NCBI GenBank assembly: GCA_024742605.1
Contig: JANSYC010000001.1
Location: 62,001 to 126,000 of the forward strand
Direction of reading: 5' to 3'
Length of the DNA: 64,000 nucleotides
Source of the DNA: Alphaproteobacteria bacterium
Lineage (GTDB): Bacteria > Pseudomonadota > Alphaproteobacteria > Thalassobaculales > Thalassobaculaceae
The notes beneath the pieces were generated by a model. That model saw nothing but the letters and a program-made list of their open reading frames with translations, was not told the origin of the DNA and did no database searches. A program made the position numbers and the translations under genes. Of this stretch, positions 54,873 to 63,644 are shown piece by piece (the stretch's first letter is position 1; the number at the start of each line of letters is the position of its first letter).

Positions 54873-55877
54873 ATGAGCGCGAAATACATCCAGGCTTCCC
54901 CGAAGGCCTTGACCCCAGTGGTTCCGAATCTGGTGTCTTTTGGCAGTCGGCTTCCCAATGTGGCGATGGAGGCGGATCTCGGTCGCCATCTCGACTATTT
55001 CAGAGACATGACCCATGGCCCCACTCTGTTCCTGTACGCAGCGGGGTCCGACCGGGTGCTCCAGGCGCGGGCCGAAGGGGTCACGGTCGTCGCAATAGAC
55101 GATCGGATCGAGCGATCCGAGGTCGGGGGGGCGGACCTCGATATCTGGTGCGTGCCCGATATCAACGGTGCTTTGCGCGTGCGACTGTTCGGCGCCGAGA
55201 GACAGGCGCTTCTGGCCGATGCGAACCAGCGCGTGGTGGCCGCCTGGTCCGGCGCGGGCGCGTTTTCCGACTGGCTGTCGTCCGCCCTTTCGACCCTCGC
55301 CCGCCCGGCGGCGCAAGAACGGCGTGAAGGAGCGCCGGTTCTTCTGTTGCCGAACGTTCTCGAGCCCAGGCTGTGCCGCGCATTGATCGAGCGCCTGGAC
55401 TCGCGAATGGAAGAGGGCCGGGTGGCCATCATCGACAAGGGCGAAACCAAGAGCGTCGAGCTGCCGGACAAGAAGCGCCGTCGAGATCATAAGCTCCCGA
55501 AGGACGACCCGCTCTACCTCGCCTGTGCGGAGCGGGTGTCCCGTCGGGTGATGCCGGAACTCTATAAGGCGTTCTGGATCGAGAAGCTGCGGCACGAAGG
55601 CTATTATCTGGCGCGTTATGACGATGACAGGGCTGACTTTTTTGCGGCCCACCGGGACAACAACACCCCCGGCACGGCGCGGCGCAGGATGGCGATCAGC
55701 ATGGAACTGAATGAGAATTACGAGGGAGGCGGCCTTATGTTCCCGGAATACTCGGATCACCGTCACCGCGCCCCCGCCGGCGGCGCCCTGGCGTTCTCGT
55801 GCAATCTGATGCATGAGGCGGTCCCTGTCTCAAAAGGCTCGCGATACGTTTTGCTGGCCTTCATGGCCGCCCCGTGA
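54873..55877 (+). CDS. Redoxin-like / 2-oxoglutarate-Fe(II) dioxygenase fusion protein
   Basis: 334 residues. Residues about 150-334 are a prolyl-4-hydroxylase-type dioxygenase: iron ligands H260 and D262 (FFAAHRDNN), distal H314 (LMHEAVPV) and 2OG-binding R324 (SRYVLL). Residues about 20-140 resemble a redoxin/AhpC fold (GPTLFLYAAGSDRVL, VTVVAIDD, WCVPD...LFG), but have only one cysteine and no peroxidatic motif, so it is probably a binding domain. The hydroxylation target is unknown. A single gene divergent from the AIG2-like gene. Confidence 0.82.
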   Translation: MSAKYIQASPKALTPVVPNLVSFGSRLPNVAMEADLGRHLDYFRDMTHGPTLFLYAAGSDRVLQARAEGVTVVAIDDRIERSEVGGADLDIWCVPDINGALRVRLFGAERQALLADANQRVVAAWSGAGAFSDWLSSALSTLARPAAQERREGAPVLLLPNVLEPRLCRALIERLDSRMEEGRVAIIDKGETKSVELPDKKRRRDHKLPKDDPLYLACAERVSRRVMPELYKAFWIEKLRHEGYYLARYDDDRADFFAAHRDNNTPGTARRRMAISMELNENYEGGGLMFPEYSDHRHRAPAGGALAFSCNLMHEAVPVSKGSRYVLLAFMAAP

Positions 55878-55988
55878 CAGGAGGGGGTACCGTCGCAGCC
55901 GGGCTTGCCCGGCGCCCAAGACGGCATATTTCGCGTCAGGCGAGTGATGTTCGCTGACGGCTCGACAATGAAGGATTGGTGACGGGGC

Positions 55989-57104
55989 ATGGGCGTGCGG
56001 ACGGTAGATAGAGTTGACGGCGCCGCCGTGGACATGGCGGATCACCCTCCGGTCAAGCTCGACCGGCTTGGGGTTCTGCTGGTCAATCTGGGCACACCGG
56101 AGTCGACCGATGTTCCGACCGTGCGTCGCTATCTGCGGGAATTCCTGTCCGACCCGCGCGTGATCGAGGTCAATCCGTGGCTTTGGAAGCCGATCCTGTA
56201 CGGCATCATCCTGACCACCCGTCCCCCCAAGACCGCCGAGGCCTACCGTCAGATCTGGATGGAGGAGCACGACGAAAGCCCGTTGCGCCACTACACCCGT
56301 CTGCAGGCCGAGTTGTTGCAGGAGCGGATGGATCCGGGCGGCGAAACCCTGATGATCGACTGGGCGATGCGCTACGGCGTGCCGCGGATCGGCGACCGGC
56401 TGGAGGCGATGACCGAAGCCGGATGCGACAAGATCCTGATCGTCCCGCTCTACCCGCAGTATTCAGCCTCGACCACGGCCAGCGTGAACGACGCGGCTTT
56501 CGACGCGTTGAAGACCCTGCGCTGGCAGCCCGCCGTGCGCACCGCTCCGGCCTTCCACGACGACGAGAGCTATGTCGAGGCCGTGGCCGCTGGGATCGAG
56601 CGGCACCTGAAGACCCTGGATTGGGAGCCCGAGGTGATTCTGGCCTCGTTCCACGGTTTGCCGAAACGCTATTTTATGGCGGGCGACCCCTATCACTGCC
56701 ACTGCGCCAAGACCGCCCGCATGGTGCGAGAGCGGTTGGGCCTGACCAAGGATCAGTTCCGCCTGACGTTCCAGTCCAGGTTCGGCACCGAGGAATGGCT
56801 GCAGCCTTATACCGACAAGACCATCGAGGCGCTGGCGGAAGAGGGCGTGAAGAGGATCGCGGTGGTGTGTCCGGGATTCGTTGCCGATTGCGTTGAGACG
56901 CTGGAAGAGATCGGCATCCAGGCGCGTGAGACCTTCGAGGACGGCGGCGGCACCCATTTCACCACGATCCCCTGCATCAACGCCGATGTGGAAGCCGTCG
57001 ACATGCTGGAAGCGCTGGTCAACCGCGAACTCTCAGGCTGGCGGAAACCGGCGGCGGCAGAGTCAGCCAATGGCCGGCAGCCGGTGCGGTTGGCGGGAGA
57101 GTGA
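55989..57104 (+). CDS. hemH: Ferrochelatase HemH
   Basis: 371 residues. Inserts Fe(II) into protoporphyrin IX, the last step of haem synthesis. Signatures: GVLLVNLGTPES at the N-terminus, the metal-binding histidine in LASFHGLPKRYF, DPYHCHCAKTA, TFQSRFGTEEWLQPYT and CPGFVADCVETLEEI. It is of the cytoplasmic-membrane-associated proteobacterial type. A single gene, convergent with the CoA-transferase gene. Confidence 0.95.
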   Translation: MGVRTVDRVDGAAVDMADHPPVKLDRLGVLLVNLGTPESTDVPTVRRYLREFLSDPRVIEVNPWLWKPILYGIILTTRPPKTAEAYRQIWMEEHDESPLRHYTRLQAELLQERMDPGGETLMIDWAMRYGVPRIGDRLEAMTEAGCDKILIVPLYPQYSASTTASVNDAAFDALKTLRWQPAVRTAPAFHDDESYVEAVAAGIERHLKTLDWEPEVILASFHGLPKRYFMAGDPYHCHCAKTARMVRERLGLTKDQFRLTFQSRFGTEEWLQPYTDKTIEALAEEGVKRIAVVCPGFVADCVETLEEIGIQARETFEDGGGTHFTTIPCINADVEAVDMLEALVNRELSGWRKPAAAESANGRQPVRLAGE

Positions 57105-57193
57105 GCGCTACGCATTAGCTCTCGCCGCCGAGCCGGAGAAAGCGTGTCACGGACCGAAACACGGTTTCTCACCGCCTGCCATCCGGCGATCGA

Positions 57194-58435
57194 TCAGACC
57201 ACGCCCTTCGTCTTCTCCGCTGCGATCTCCTCCGCGCTCATGCCCAGGATCTCGGCCAGAACCTCGTCGGTGTGCTGGCCCAGGGTCGGCGGGGCATGCC
57301 GGTATGTGACGGGGGTGCCGGACATTTTCAGCGGGTTGGCGATAAGCGGTACCTTGCCGTCTCCGGACAGCGGATGGTCGAGCTCGATCCGCATTTCGCG
57401 CGCCTGAACCTGCGGGTTCTCGAAGACCTGATCGATGGTGTTCACCGGTCCGCAGGGCACACCGGCCGATTCCAGCGCGGCGACCCACTCGTCGGTGGTC
57501 ATTTTCGCCATATAGGGCACCATCGCTGGACACAGGGTCTCGCGGTTCTTGATCCGAAGCGGGTTTGTGGCGTAGCGCGGATCGTCCCGCAGATCGCCTG
57601 CGCCCGCCACCTCGCACCAGCGCTGATACTGTCCGTCATTGCCGCAGGCCAGGATGATATGGCCGTCCTTGGTCGGGAACACCTGATAGGGCACGATGTT
57701 CGGATGGGCATTGCCGAGCGGCTGGGGCACCTTGCCGCCGACCAGGTAGTTGGTGCCCTCGTTCACCAGCCAGGCGACCTGGCTGTCCAGCAGACAGATG
57801 TCGATATGCTGCCCCTCACCCGTCCGGTCCCGGTGACGCAGCGCGGCCAGGATAGCGGTCGAGGCGTACATCCCGGTCATAACGTCGGCGATTCCCACAC
57901 CCACCTTGACCGGCTCCCCCCCCGGCGTTCCGGTGATCGACATGATGCCGCCCATGCCTTGGGCGAGAAAATCGTAGCCGGCACGCTTGGCATAGGGGCC
58001 GGTCTGGCCGAACCCGGTGACCGAACAGTAGATCAGCCCCGGAAACTCTTCCCGCAGCTGCTCGTAGCCGAGGCCCAGCTTGGCGAGCGACCCGACCTTG
58101 AAATTCTCGACCAGAATGTCGGATTCTCCGATCAGCCGCTTTGCGAGCGCGATCCCATCGGGCTTCGAAAGATCCATCGTGACCGACCGTTTCGAGCGGT
58201 TGGCGCAGAGATAGTATGCGCTCTCGGTGGTGTCGTTGCCCTCCGCATCCTTCACATAGGGCGGCCCCCAGGACCGGGTGTCGTCGCCCTGGCCGCGCCG
58301 CTCGATCTTGATCACATCGGCGCCGAGATCTCCCAACAGCTGGGTGCAGGTGGGCCCCGCCAGGATCCGTGTCAGATCGAAGATCCGGACACCGTCGAGC
58401 GGGAGAATTGGCTTCGAACCGGAAGAAGCGGGCAT
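57194..58435 (-). CDS. CaiB/BaiF family CoA-transferase
   Basis: 413 residues, family-III CoA-transferase. The N-terminus LDGVRIFDLTRILAGPTCTQLLGDLGADVIKIE, then NRSKRSVTMDL and the catalytic aspartate region PVKVGVGIADVMTGMYA are canonical. It moves CoA between carboxylic acids (formyl-, succinyl- or carnitine-type); the acids are not predictable. ATG 58435 has GAGG nine bases upstream; ATGs at 58444 and 58450 are alternatives. Confidence 0.92.
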   Translation of the reverse strand: MPASSGSKPILPLDGVRIFDLTRILAGPTCTQLLGDLGADVIKIERRGQGDDTRSWGPPYVKDAEGNDTTESAYYLCANRSKRSVTMDLSKPDGIALAKRLIGESDILVENFKVGSLAKLGLGYEQLREEFPGLIYCSVTGFGQTGPYAKRAGYDFLAQGMGGIMSITGTPGGEPVKVGVGIADVMTGMYASTAILAALRHRDRTGEGQHIDICLLDSQVAWLVNEGTNYLVGGKVPQPLGNAHPNIVPYQVFPTKDGHIILACGNDGQYQRWCEVAGAGDLRDDPRYATNPLRIKNRETLCPAMVPYMAKMTTDEWVAALESAGVPCGPVNTIDQVFENPQVQAREMRIELDHPLSGDGKVPLIANPLKMSGTPVTYRHAPPTLGQHTDEVLAEILGMSAEEIAAEKTKGVV

Positions 58436-58527
58436 ATCGGTCATCCTCATGCGGCATACTGAACTACAAGGCCGCACCATAGGACGCGGAATCCCAGCCG
58501 CCAATCACCGTTGATCTGAGGCGCCGG

Positions 58528-59184
58528 TCACTTATAGGGATCGCGCACATCGGTCGGACCCGGATCGAACGGCCGCACCAGCATCCGCTGTCCCTGCGCA
58601 TTGGCATCGTAGAGCTTCTGCTGGGCCTGCTTCATGAAGGCCGTCATCTCTGCGAATTCGGCGACGGACATGTCGAGCTCCCGGTTCAGCATCTCCTGCC
58701 AAAGATTGTGAATGACGATGATGTCGTCATGGACCGGCGACAGGCCTTCGACTTCGGCCTTGGTCGCGCGCATCCAGTCGCGGGTCGCCGCCTGCACCGC
58801 CTTTGACTCGTTGATCACCTTCCGCACCTGAGTGGCGAGCACGGCGGCCACGTCTTTCTCGTAGGTCCCGCAGAGCGGCCAAAGCTCTTCCAGATACCGC
58901 CAGTCCTGATCGGTCAGCTGATCGAGGGTCTTGCCGTAATAGGTGAGTCCCAGGCTGCGCACCGCCAGACCTCCTTCGATCCGGGCAATCCGACTGATGG
59001 GAGCGTTTCCACCGGGGAGATTGCCGCAATCCGCCATATTGGCGTCCCCCGGCCTGCCGACCTGATCGCCCGCCGGGGCCTGGGCCGCCGCCGGGTGCAC
59101 CGCGAAAGCGACCGCGAGGATCAGCGCCGTCATGACCATGATGCTGGACAACAGAATTGTCAGGGTTCTACCGTTCACCATCAT
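58528..59184 (-). CDS. Exported protein of unknown function
   Basis: 218 residues, not recognised. A signal peptide or anchor helix covers about 7-35 (ILLSSIMVMTALILAVAFAV, then PAAAQA). The rest is predicted mostly helical, with two cysteines (C53 in ADCGNL and C105 in WPLCGT) that could form a disulfide after export. It is divergent from the gamma-glutamyltransferase gene by about 120 bp and lies 92 bp before the CoA-transferase start. Confidence 0.8.
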   Translation of the reverse strand: MMVNGRTLTILLSSIMVMTALILAVAFAVHPAAAQAPAGDQVGRPGDANMADCGNLPGGNAPISRIARIEGGLAVRSLGLTYYGKTLDQLTDQDWRYLEELWPLCGTYEKDVAAVLATQVRKVINESKAVQAATRDWMRATKAEVEGLSPVHDDIIVIHNLWQEMLNRELDMSVAEFAEMTAFMKQAQQKLYDANAQGQRMLVRPFDPGPTDVRDPYK

Positions 59185-59305
59185 CTTGTCTCATCCATCT
59201 CGTTCCGTAGCCCCGACCGGTCCACCTTAGCAGGGGATCGATCTGTCTTGAACTTGGGCGCGTCCGGCGCACGGACAACCATTCCGCCCCAAAGGAGTCC
59301 AAGCA

Positions 59306-60901
59306 ATGTCCACACCAACCCGCACGAGTCACATGGGGCCGAAGACCTCGACACACCCGATCGAAACCTGGGAGGTGCGCAAACCGGCGGTCGTGGGATC
59401 GCGCGGTGTGGTGGCAGCTCAGAATATCGACGCCGCCCTGGCGGGTGCGAGCATGCTTGAAGCCGGCGGCAACGCGATGGATGCGGCCGTCGCGACCGCC
59501 CTCGCCCTGACCGTGGCCGAGCCATGGATGAGCGGGCTGGGCGGCGGCGGTTACGCGATTGTGCGCGACGGAAAGACGGGCCAGGTCAAGATCGTCGATT
59601 TCGGCATGATCGCGGCCAAGGGCCTGGACCCGGCGGATTATCCGATCGACCCCGGTCGCGAGGCGGCAGACTGGTTCGGCTTTCCGGCCGTGGTCGGTGA
59701 CGTGAACCAGCATGGTTACGGCTCGATCGCGGTACCGGGCTCCTGTGCGGGATACGCGCTGCTGTCTGAGACCTACGGCAGAAAATCCTGGGCCGAGCTG
59801 TTGGAGCCGGCACGCAAGATGGCGCGGACCGGGCATCGGGTCACCTGGTGGTCGACCGTCCAGGTCACCGCAGACGGCGCCTGGCTTCGGGAATACCCCG
59901 GATCGAAGGCGGTATGGCTGCCAAACGGCTTGCCGCCCGCCGCCTCCGATCAGGGTCCCACCTATCTCGACATGGGGGCCCTGGCGGACACACTCGACCG
60001 ATTGGCCGAGGCGGGGCCGCGCGATTACTATGAAGGCGAGATCGCCAGGCGTCTGCTTTCCGATCTGGGCAAGGGCGGCTCCAAGATTTCCGCCGAGGAT
60101 CTGACAAGCTACCGCGCCGAGATCATCGACCCGATCGAACGGACACGGGGCCAAGGCACCTACCATCTGGTGCCCGGCTATTCCGCCGGGCCGACCTACG
60201 CAGCGGCCCTGGGCGGTTTGCCCGACAGTTTCGGCGAGGACTCCCCAGGTCCGAAGACCTATACCGCCTTTGCCGAGACCCTGGTGCAGTCCTATCGCCG
60301 CCGCTTCGAGACCATGGGCCATGCCGGCGATATCGGAGACCGCAGCTGCACCACCCATCTCTCCACCCTCGACAAGGACGGCAACATGGTGGTGATGACG
60401 ACCACCCTGCTGTCCAGGTTCGGCAGCCGGGTCGTGCTGCCGGAAACCGGCATGCTGATGAACAACGGGATCAACTGGTTCGACCCGCGTCCCGGACGTC
60501 CGAACAGCATCAAGGGGGGCGTCAAACCGCTGTCTAACATGTCGCCGGTGATGGTGACCCGCGACGGCGAGGCCTGGTTCGGCTTCGGCGCCTCTGGTGG
60601 GCGGAAGATCATGCCGGCGGTGTTCCAGCTCGCCTCCTTCGTGGCCGATTTCGGGATGGATCTGGAACAGGCGCTCCTGCAGCCCCGGATCGAGACCAGC
60701 CAGGTGGACACTCTTTTGGCCGACGACCGGTTGAGCGCGGCGGTTTTCGAAGCGTTGCGGGCGATGGCGCCGACCGAGCCAGTGGAAGCCGCCGCCTACC
60801 CGGCCCGCTACGCGATTCCGAACGGCGTGATGATGACCGAGGCCGGGCCGACCGGGGCCGCGCATCCGTTCGGGCCGTTGAACGCGGCGGTCGGCGTATA
60901 G
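59306..60901 (+). CDS. ggt: Gamma-glutamyltransferase family protein
   Basis: 531 residues. Ntn-hydrolase: GGNAMDAAVATALALTVAEPWMSGLGGGGYAIV in the N-terminal half and the autoprocessing/nucleophile threonine T349 in CTTHLSTLDKDGNMV. LSNMSPVMV and FGASGGRKI are the C-terminal conserved blocks. No clear Sec signal is visible (MSTPTRTSHMGPKTS), so location may be cytoplasmic. AGGAG precedes the start. Glutathione or another gamma-glutamyl compound is the expected substrate; acylase-type relatives also exist. Confidence 0.9.
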   Translation: MSTPTRTSHMGPKTSTHPIETWEVRKPAVVGSRGVVAAQNIDAALAGASMLEAGGNAMDAAVATALALTVAEPWMSGLGGGGYAIVRDGKTGQVKIVDFGMIAAKGLDPADYPIDPGREAADWFGFPAVVGDVNQHGYGSIAVPGSCAGYALLSETYGRKSWAELLEPARKMARTGHRVTWWSTVQVTADGAWLREYPGSKAVWLPNGLPPAASDQGPTYLDMGALADTLDRLAEAGPRDYYEGEIARRLLSDLGKGGSKISAEDLTSYRAEIIDPIERTRGQGTYHLVPGYSAGPTYAAALGGLPDSFGEDSPGPKTYTAFAETLVQSYRRRFETMGHAGDIGDRSCTTHLSTLDKDGNMVVMTTTLLSRFGSRVVLPETGMLMNNGINWFDPRPGRPNSIKGGVKPLSNMSPVMVTRDGEAWFGFGASGGRKIMPAVFQLASFVADFGMDLEQALLQPRIETSQVDTLLADDRLSAAVFEALRAMAPTEPVEAAAYPARYAIPNGVMMTEAGPTGAAHPFGPLNAAVGV

Positions 60902-60986
60902 GGGGAACTGTATGTGTCCGCCCCTCTCCTCGTCCCGATAGGAGCGAGGGCCGGCGCGATGACGCAGTCCGTCGGAAAACCAACCC

Positions 60987-61391
60987 TCAGTTCGGAAACT
61001 GCCCGCCCAGCACATCCCAGATCTGCTGACCTTTCAAGCCGCGAACGGTCACGATTGCCCGCTCGTTGCGCTCCAGGATGACCAGCAGAACCCCGCAATT
61101 GGCCTGACCCAGGGTCACATCGTACCAGCCGGCCCGCTTGATGCCGCCGATCCTGTCCGCCAGCTGCGGGGCCCCCAGGTCGTCGGTCGCGTCCTCGATA
61201 CTCCAATCCTCGATATCGTCATCGAGATCCCGCAACTCGACCCCGTGGGTGGTCGGCCCGCAGCCTTCGAGCCGTTCCGTGCCATACGGCTTGAGCGCGG
61301 CCAACTCTGTGTCGGGACTGCTGCCGCACGCCGAGACCATGAGCATCACGGCAAGAGCGGAAAGGGTGGTCGGAACGGATTTCGTGGTCAT
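60987..61391 (-). CDS. Small lipoprotein of unknown function
   Basis: 134 residues from ATG 61391, with GGGAG upstream. A lipoprotein signal is followed by the lipobox VSAC (LSALAVMLMVSACGSS). The mature part has two further cysteines (EGCGPTT, ANCGVLL) and an acidic stretch (RDLDDDIEDWSIEDATDD). No family recognised. It is convergent with ggt and lies alone. Confidence 0.8.
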   Translation of the reverse strand: MTTKSVPTTLSALAVMLMVSACGSSPDTELAALKPYGTERLEGCGPTTHGVELRDLDDDIEDWSIEDATDDLGAPQLADRIGGIKRAGWYDVTLGQANCGVLLVILERNERAIVTVRGLKGQQIWDVLGGQFPN

Positions 61392-61591
61392 GGTTGGCTC
61401 CCATGCGCGGCGGGGGTCGTGAGCGTTGCAATTGACACGCACGGATCGTGCCTGAGTTGGGCGCGTCCCGGAAGAGGTCGCCGAGACCTTGACCGGATCG
61501 AAATCCGCTTCCTACACTTCGTCCCGCAATCCGGTTTCAAGACTTATAATAATTGCCGGGGTTTAGCGTCATAACCAGGGGAGGAACGCCG

Positions 61592-62638
61592 GTGACAGAG
61601 GCCAATGGGTCGCGCACGGAGGGCCTGGCCGCAGGTACGCCAAAGGCGCGCGGCGGCAATATCGACCGCGAACGTCTGGTGGCCCATCACAAGCTGATGT
61701 GGCGGATTCGGGCCTTCGAGGAAGCCGCCCTGAATGCGAACCGGGAAAAACTGGTCCTGGGCGCCATCCACCCCTCGATCGGCCAGGAGGCCATAGCGGT
61801 CGGCGTCTGCAGCCATCTGCGCCAGAACGACATCCTGCTGTCGACCCACCGGGGGCATGGTCACACCCTGGCAAAGGGCGCGACCGCGACCGCCATGATG
61901 CGCGAGCTGCTGGGCCGGGAGGGCGGGACCAGCCACGGCAAGGGCGGCTCCATGCACATCGCCGACTTCTCGGTCGGCATGCTGGGCGCCAATGGCGTGG
62001 TGTCCGCAAATATTCACATCGCCGCCGGCGCCGCCCATGCGATCAAACTTCGGGGTGAGGACCGGATCGCGTGTTCGATCTTCGGAGACGGGGCGATCAA
62101 TCGCGGTCCGTTCCTGGAAGGCTTGAACTGGGCGGGTGTGTTCAAGCTGCCGGCCCTGTTCGTGTGCGAGGATAACGGGTTCGCCTCGACCACTCGGACC
62201 GCCGAGATGACCTCGGGACCGGGTGCGGCGGCGCGGGCCGAGGCCCTGGGTGTTCCCAGTGTCCAGGTTGACGGAAACGACGTGCTGGCGGTGGACGAGG
62301 CGGTCGCCGAGGCGGTGACCGCCATCCGTGCCGGTGGCGGGCCGCGTTTCATCGTCGCCAAGACCTATCGGTTGACCGGACACACCGCCTCGGATCCAGC
62401 GACCTATCGCCCGCTTGAAGAGGTCGACGCCGCCTGGCGCAACGACCCGATCGCGCGGCTGGCCCAGGTGCTGGCCGATGCCGGTCTGCCAGCGGCGGAT
62501 CTCGAGGCGGCCGAGGCCGCGGCAAAGGCAGAGATGGCCGCCGTCTACGCCGATGCCAAAGCCGCTCCCTGGCCGCCGGTAGAACGCGGCTTCGAGGATG
62601 TGCAAGACGCGGGTGACCCGCGCATCGATGCGGTTTAG
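61592..62638 (+). CDS. Thiamine-diphosphate dehydrogenase E1 component, alpha subunit
   Basis: 348 residues from GTG 61592, which has GGGGAGG at ideal spacing; an upstream TTG frame lacks this. The ThDP motif is GDGAINRGPFLEGLNWAGVFKLP...ENN-like EDNGFA, and the upstream THRGHGHTLAKG and GGSMHIADF blocks match pyruvate/acetoin dehydrogenase E1 alpha. The substrate may be pyruvate, acetoin or another 2-oxo compound. No E2 or E3 is visible before the window ends. Confidence 0.9.
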   Translation: MTEANGSRTEGLAAGTPKARGGNIDRERLVAHHKLMWRIRAFEEAALNANREKLVLGAIHPSIGQEAIAVGVCSHLRQNDILLSTHRGHGHTLAKGATATAMMRELLGREGGTSHGKGGSMHIADFSVGMLGANGVVSANIHIAAGAAHAIKLRGEDRIACSIFGDGAINRGPFLEGLNWAGVFKLPALFVCEDNGFASTTRTAEMTSGPGAAARAEALGVPSVQVDGNDVLAVDEAVAEAVTAIRAGGGPRFIVAKTYRLTGHTASDPATYRPLEEVDAAWRNDPIARLAQVLADAGLPAADLEAAEAAAKAEMAAVYADAKAAPWPPVERGFEDVQDAGDPRIDAV

Positions 62639-62649
62639 GGGACCCCACC

Positions 62650-63621
62650 ATGGTGACGATGACCTATGCCGATGCGGCCAAGACGACCCTCGCCGAGGAG
62701 ATGCGCCGGGACCCGTTGGTCTGGGCCTTGGGGGAGGATCTCGGACGCGGCGGCGTGTTCGGCCAATACAAAGGCCTGGTCGAGGAGTTCGGCCCGGATC
62801 GGATCTCCGACGCGCCGATCTCCGAGGCCGCAATCCTGGGCGCAGCAGTTGGTGCGGCCATGACCGGGACCCGGCCGGTGGTCGAGATGCGGTTCGCGGA
62901 TTTCGCACTCTGCGCCATTGATGAGCTGGTCAATCAGGCAGCCAAGGCCCGGTTCATGTTCGGGGGTCAAACCACGGTGCCGATGGTGATCCGGGAACCG
63001 ATGGGCATGTGGCGGTCCTCCGCCGCCCAGCACAGCCAGTCCCTGGAGAGCTGGTACACCCACATTCCGGGTCTGGTGGTGGTCTGTCCCAGCACGCCCC
63101 ACGACAATCGAGGTCTGCTCAAGACCGCCATCCGCTCCGAGGATCCGGTGGTCTACATGGAGCACAAGAACATCTGGGCGCTGGAAGGCGAGGTTCCGGA
63201 TGCGGAGCCGATCCCCTTCGGCGTCGCCCGGATCGCCCGCGAGGGATCGGACCTCACCATCGTCTCCTGGTCCGCCACCGTGCACGCCGCGACCGACGCC
63301 GCCGAGGCCCTCGCCCTGGAAAACATTTCCGCCGAGGTGGTCGACCTGCGCACGCTGTGGCCCTGGGACAAGGACGCGGTTCTGGCCAGTGTCGAGAAAA
63401 CCGGACGCCTGCTGGTCGCCCATGAGAGCGTGGTGGTCGGCGGCTTCGGAGCGGAAGTGGCGGCGACGGTCGCCGACCGGGCCTTCCGATCCCTCAAGGC
63501 ACCGATCAAACGTCTGGGCAGCCCGCGGGTGCCCATCTCCTACGCCCCACCGCTTGAAGACATGCTGCGGGTCACGCCCGCAACAATCGTGGAGACGGCG
63601 CGCGCGCTCGTCACCGGCTGA
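62650..63621 (+). CDS. Thiamine-diphosphate dehydrogenase E1 component, beta subunit
   Basis: 323 residues. Transketolase-like fold: WALGEDLGRGGVFGQYKGL, ISEAAILGAAVGAAM and the C-terminal VVDLRTLWPWDKDAVLASVEKTGRLLVAHE with VPISYAPPLED. It forms the heterotetramer with the alpha subunit encoded 11 bp upstream. Confidence 0.92.
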   Translation: MVTMTYADAAKTTLAEEMRRDPLVWALGEDLGRGGVFGQYKGLVEEFGPDRISDAPISEAAILGAAVGAAMTGTRPVVEMRFADFALCAIDELVNQAAKARFMFGGQTTVPMVIREPMGMWRSSAAQHSQSLESWYTHIPGLVVVCPSTPHDNRGLLKTAIRSEDPVVYMEHKNIWALEGEVPDAEPIPFGVARIAREGSDLTIVSWSATVHAATDAAEALALENISAEVVDLRTLWPWDKDAVLASVEKTGRLLVAHESVVVGGFGAEVAATVADRAFRSLKAPIKRLGSPRVPISYAPPLEDMLRVTPATIVETARALVTG

Positions 63622-63644
63622 CCCGAACCAACAGGAATTGCGAC

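Noticed and set aside
59168-61015. A 615-codon open frame antisense to the gamma-glutamyltransferase
   Set aside because: No ribosome site or recognisable fold; the opposite strand holds an intact Ntn-hydrolase.
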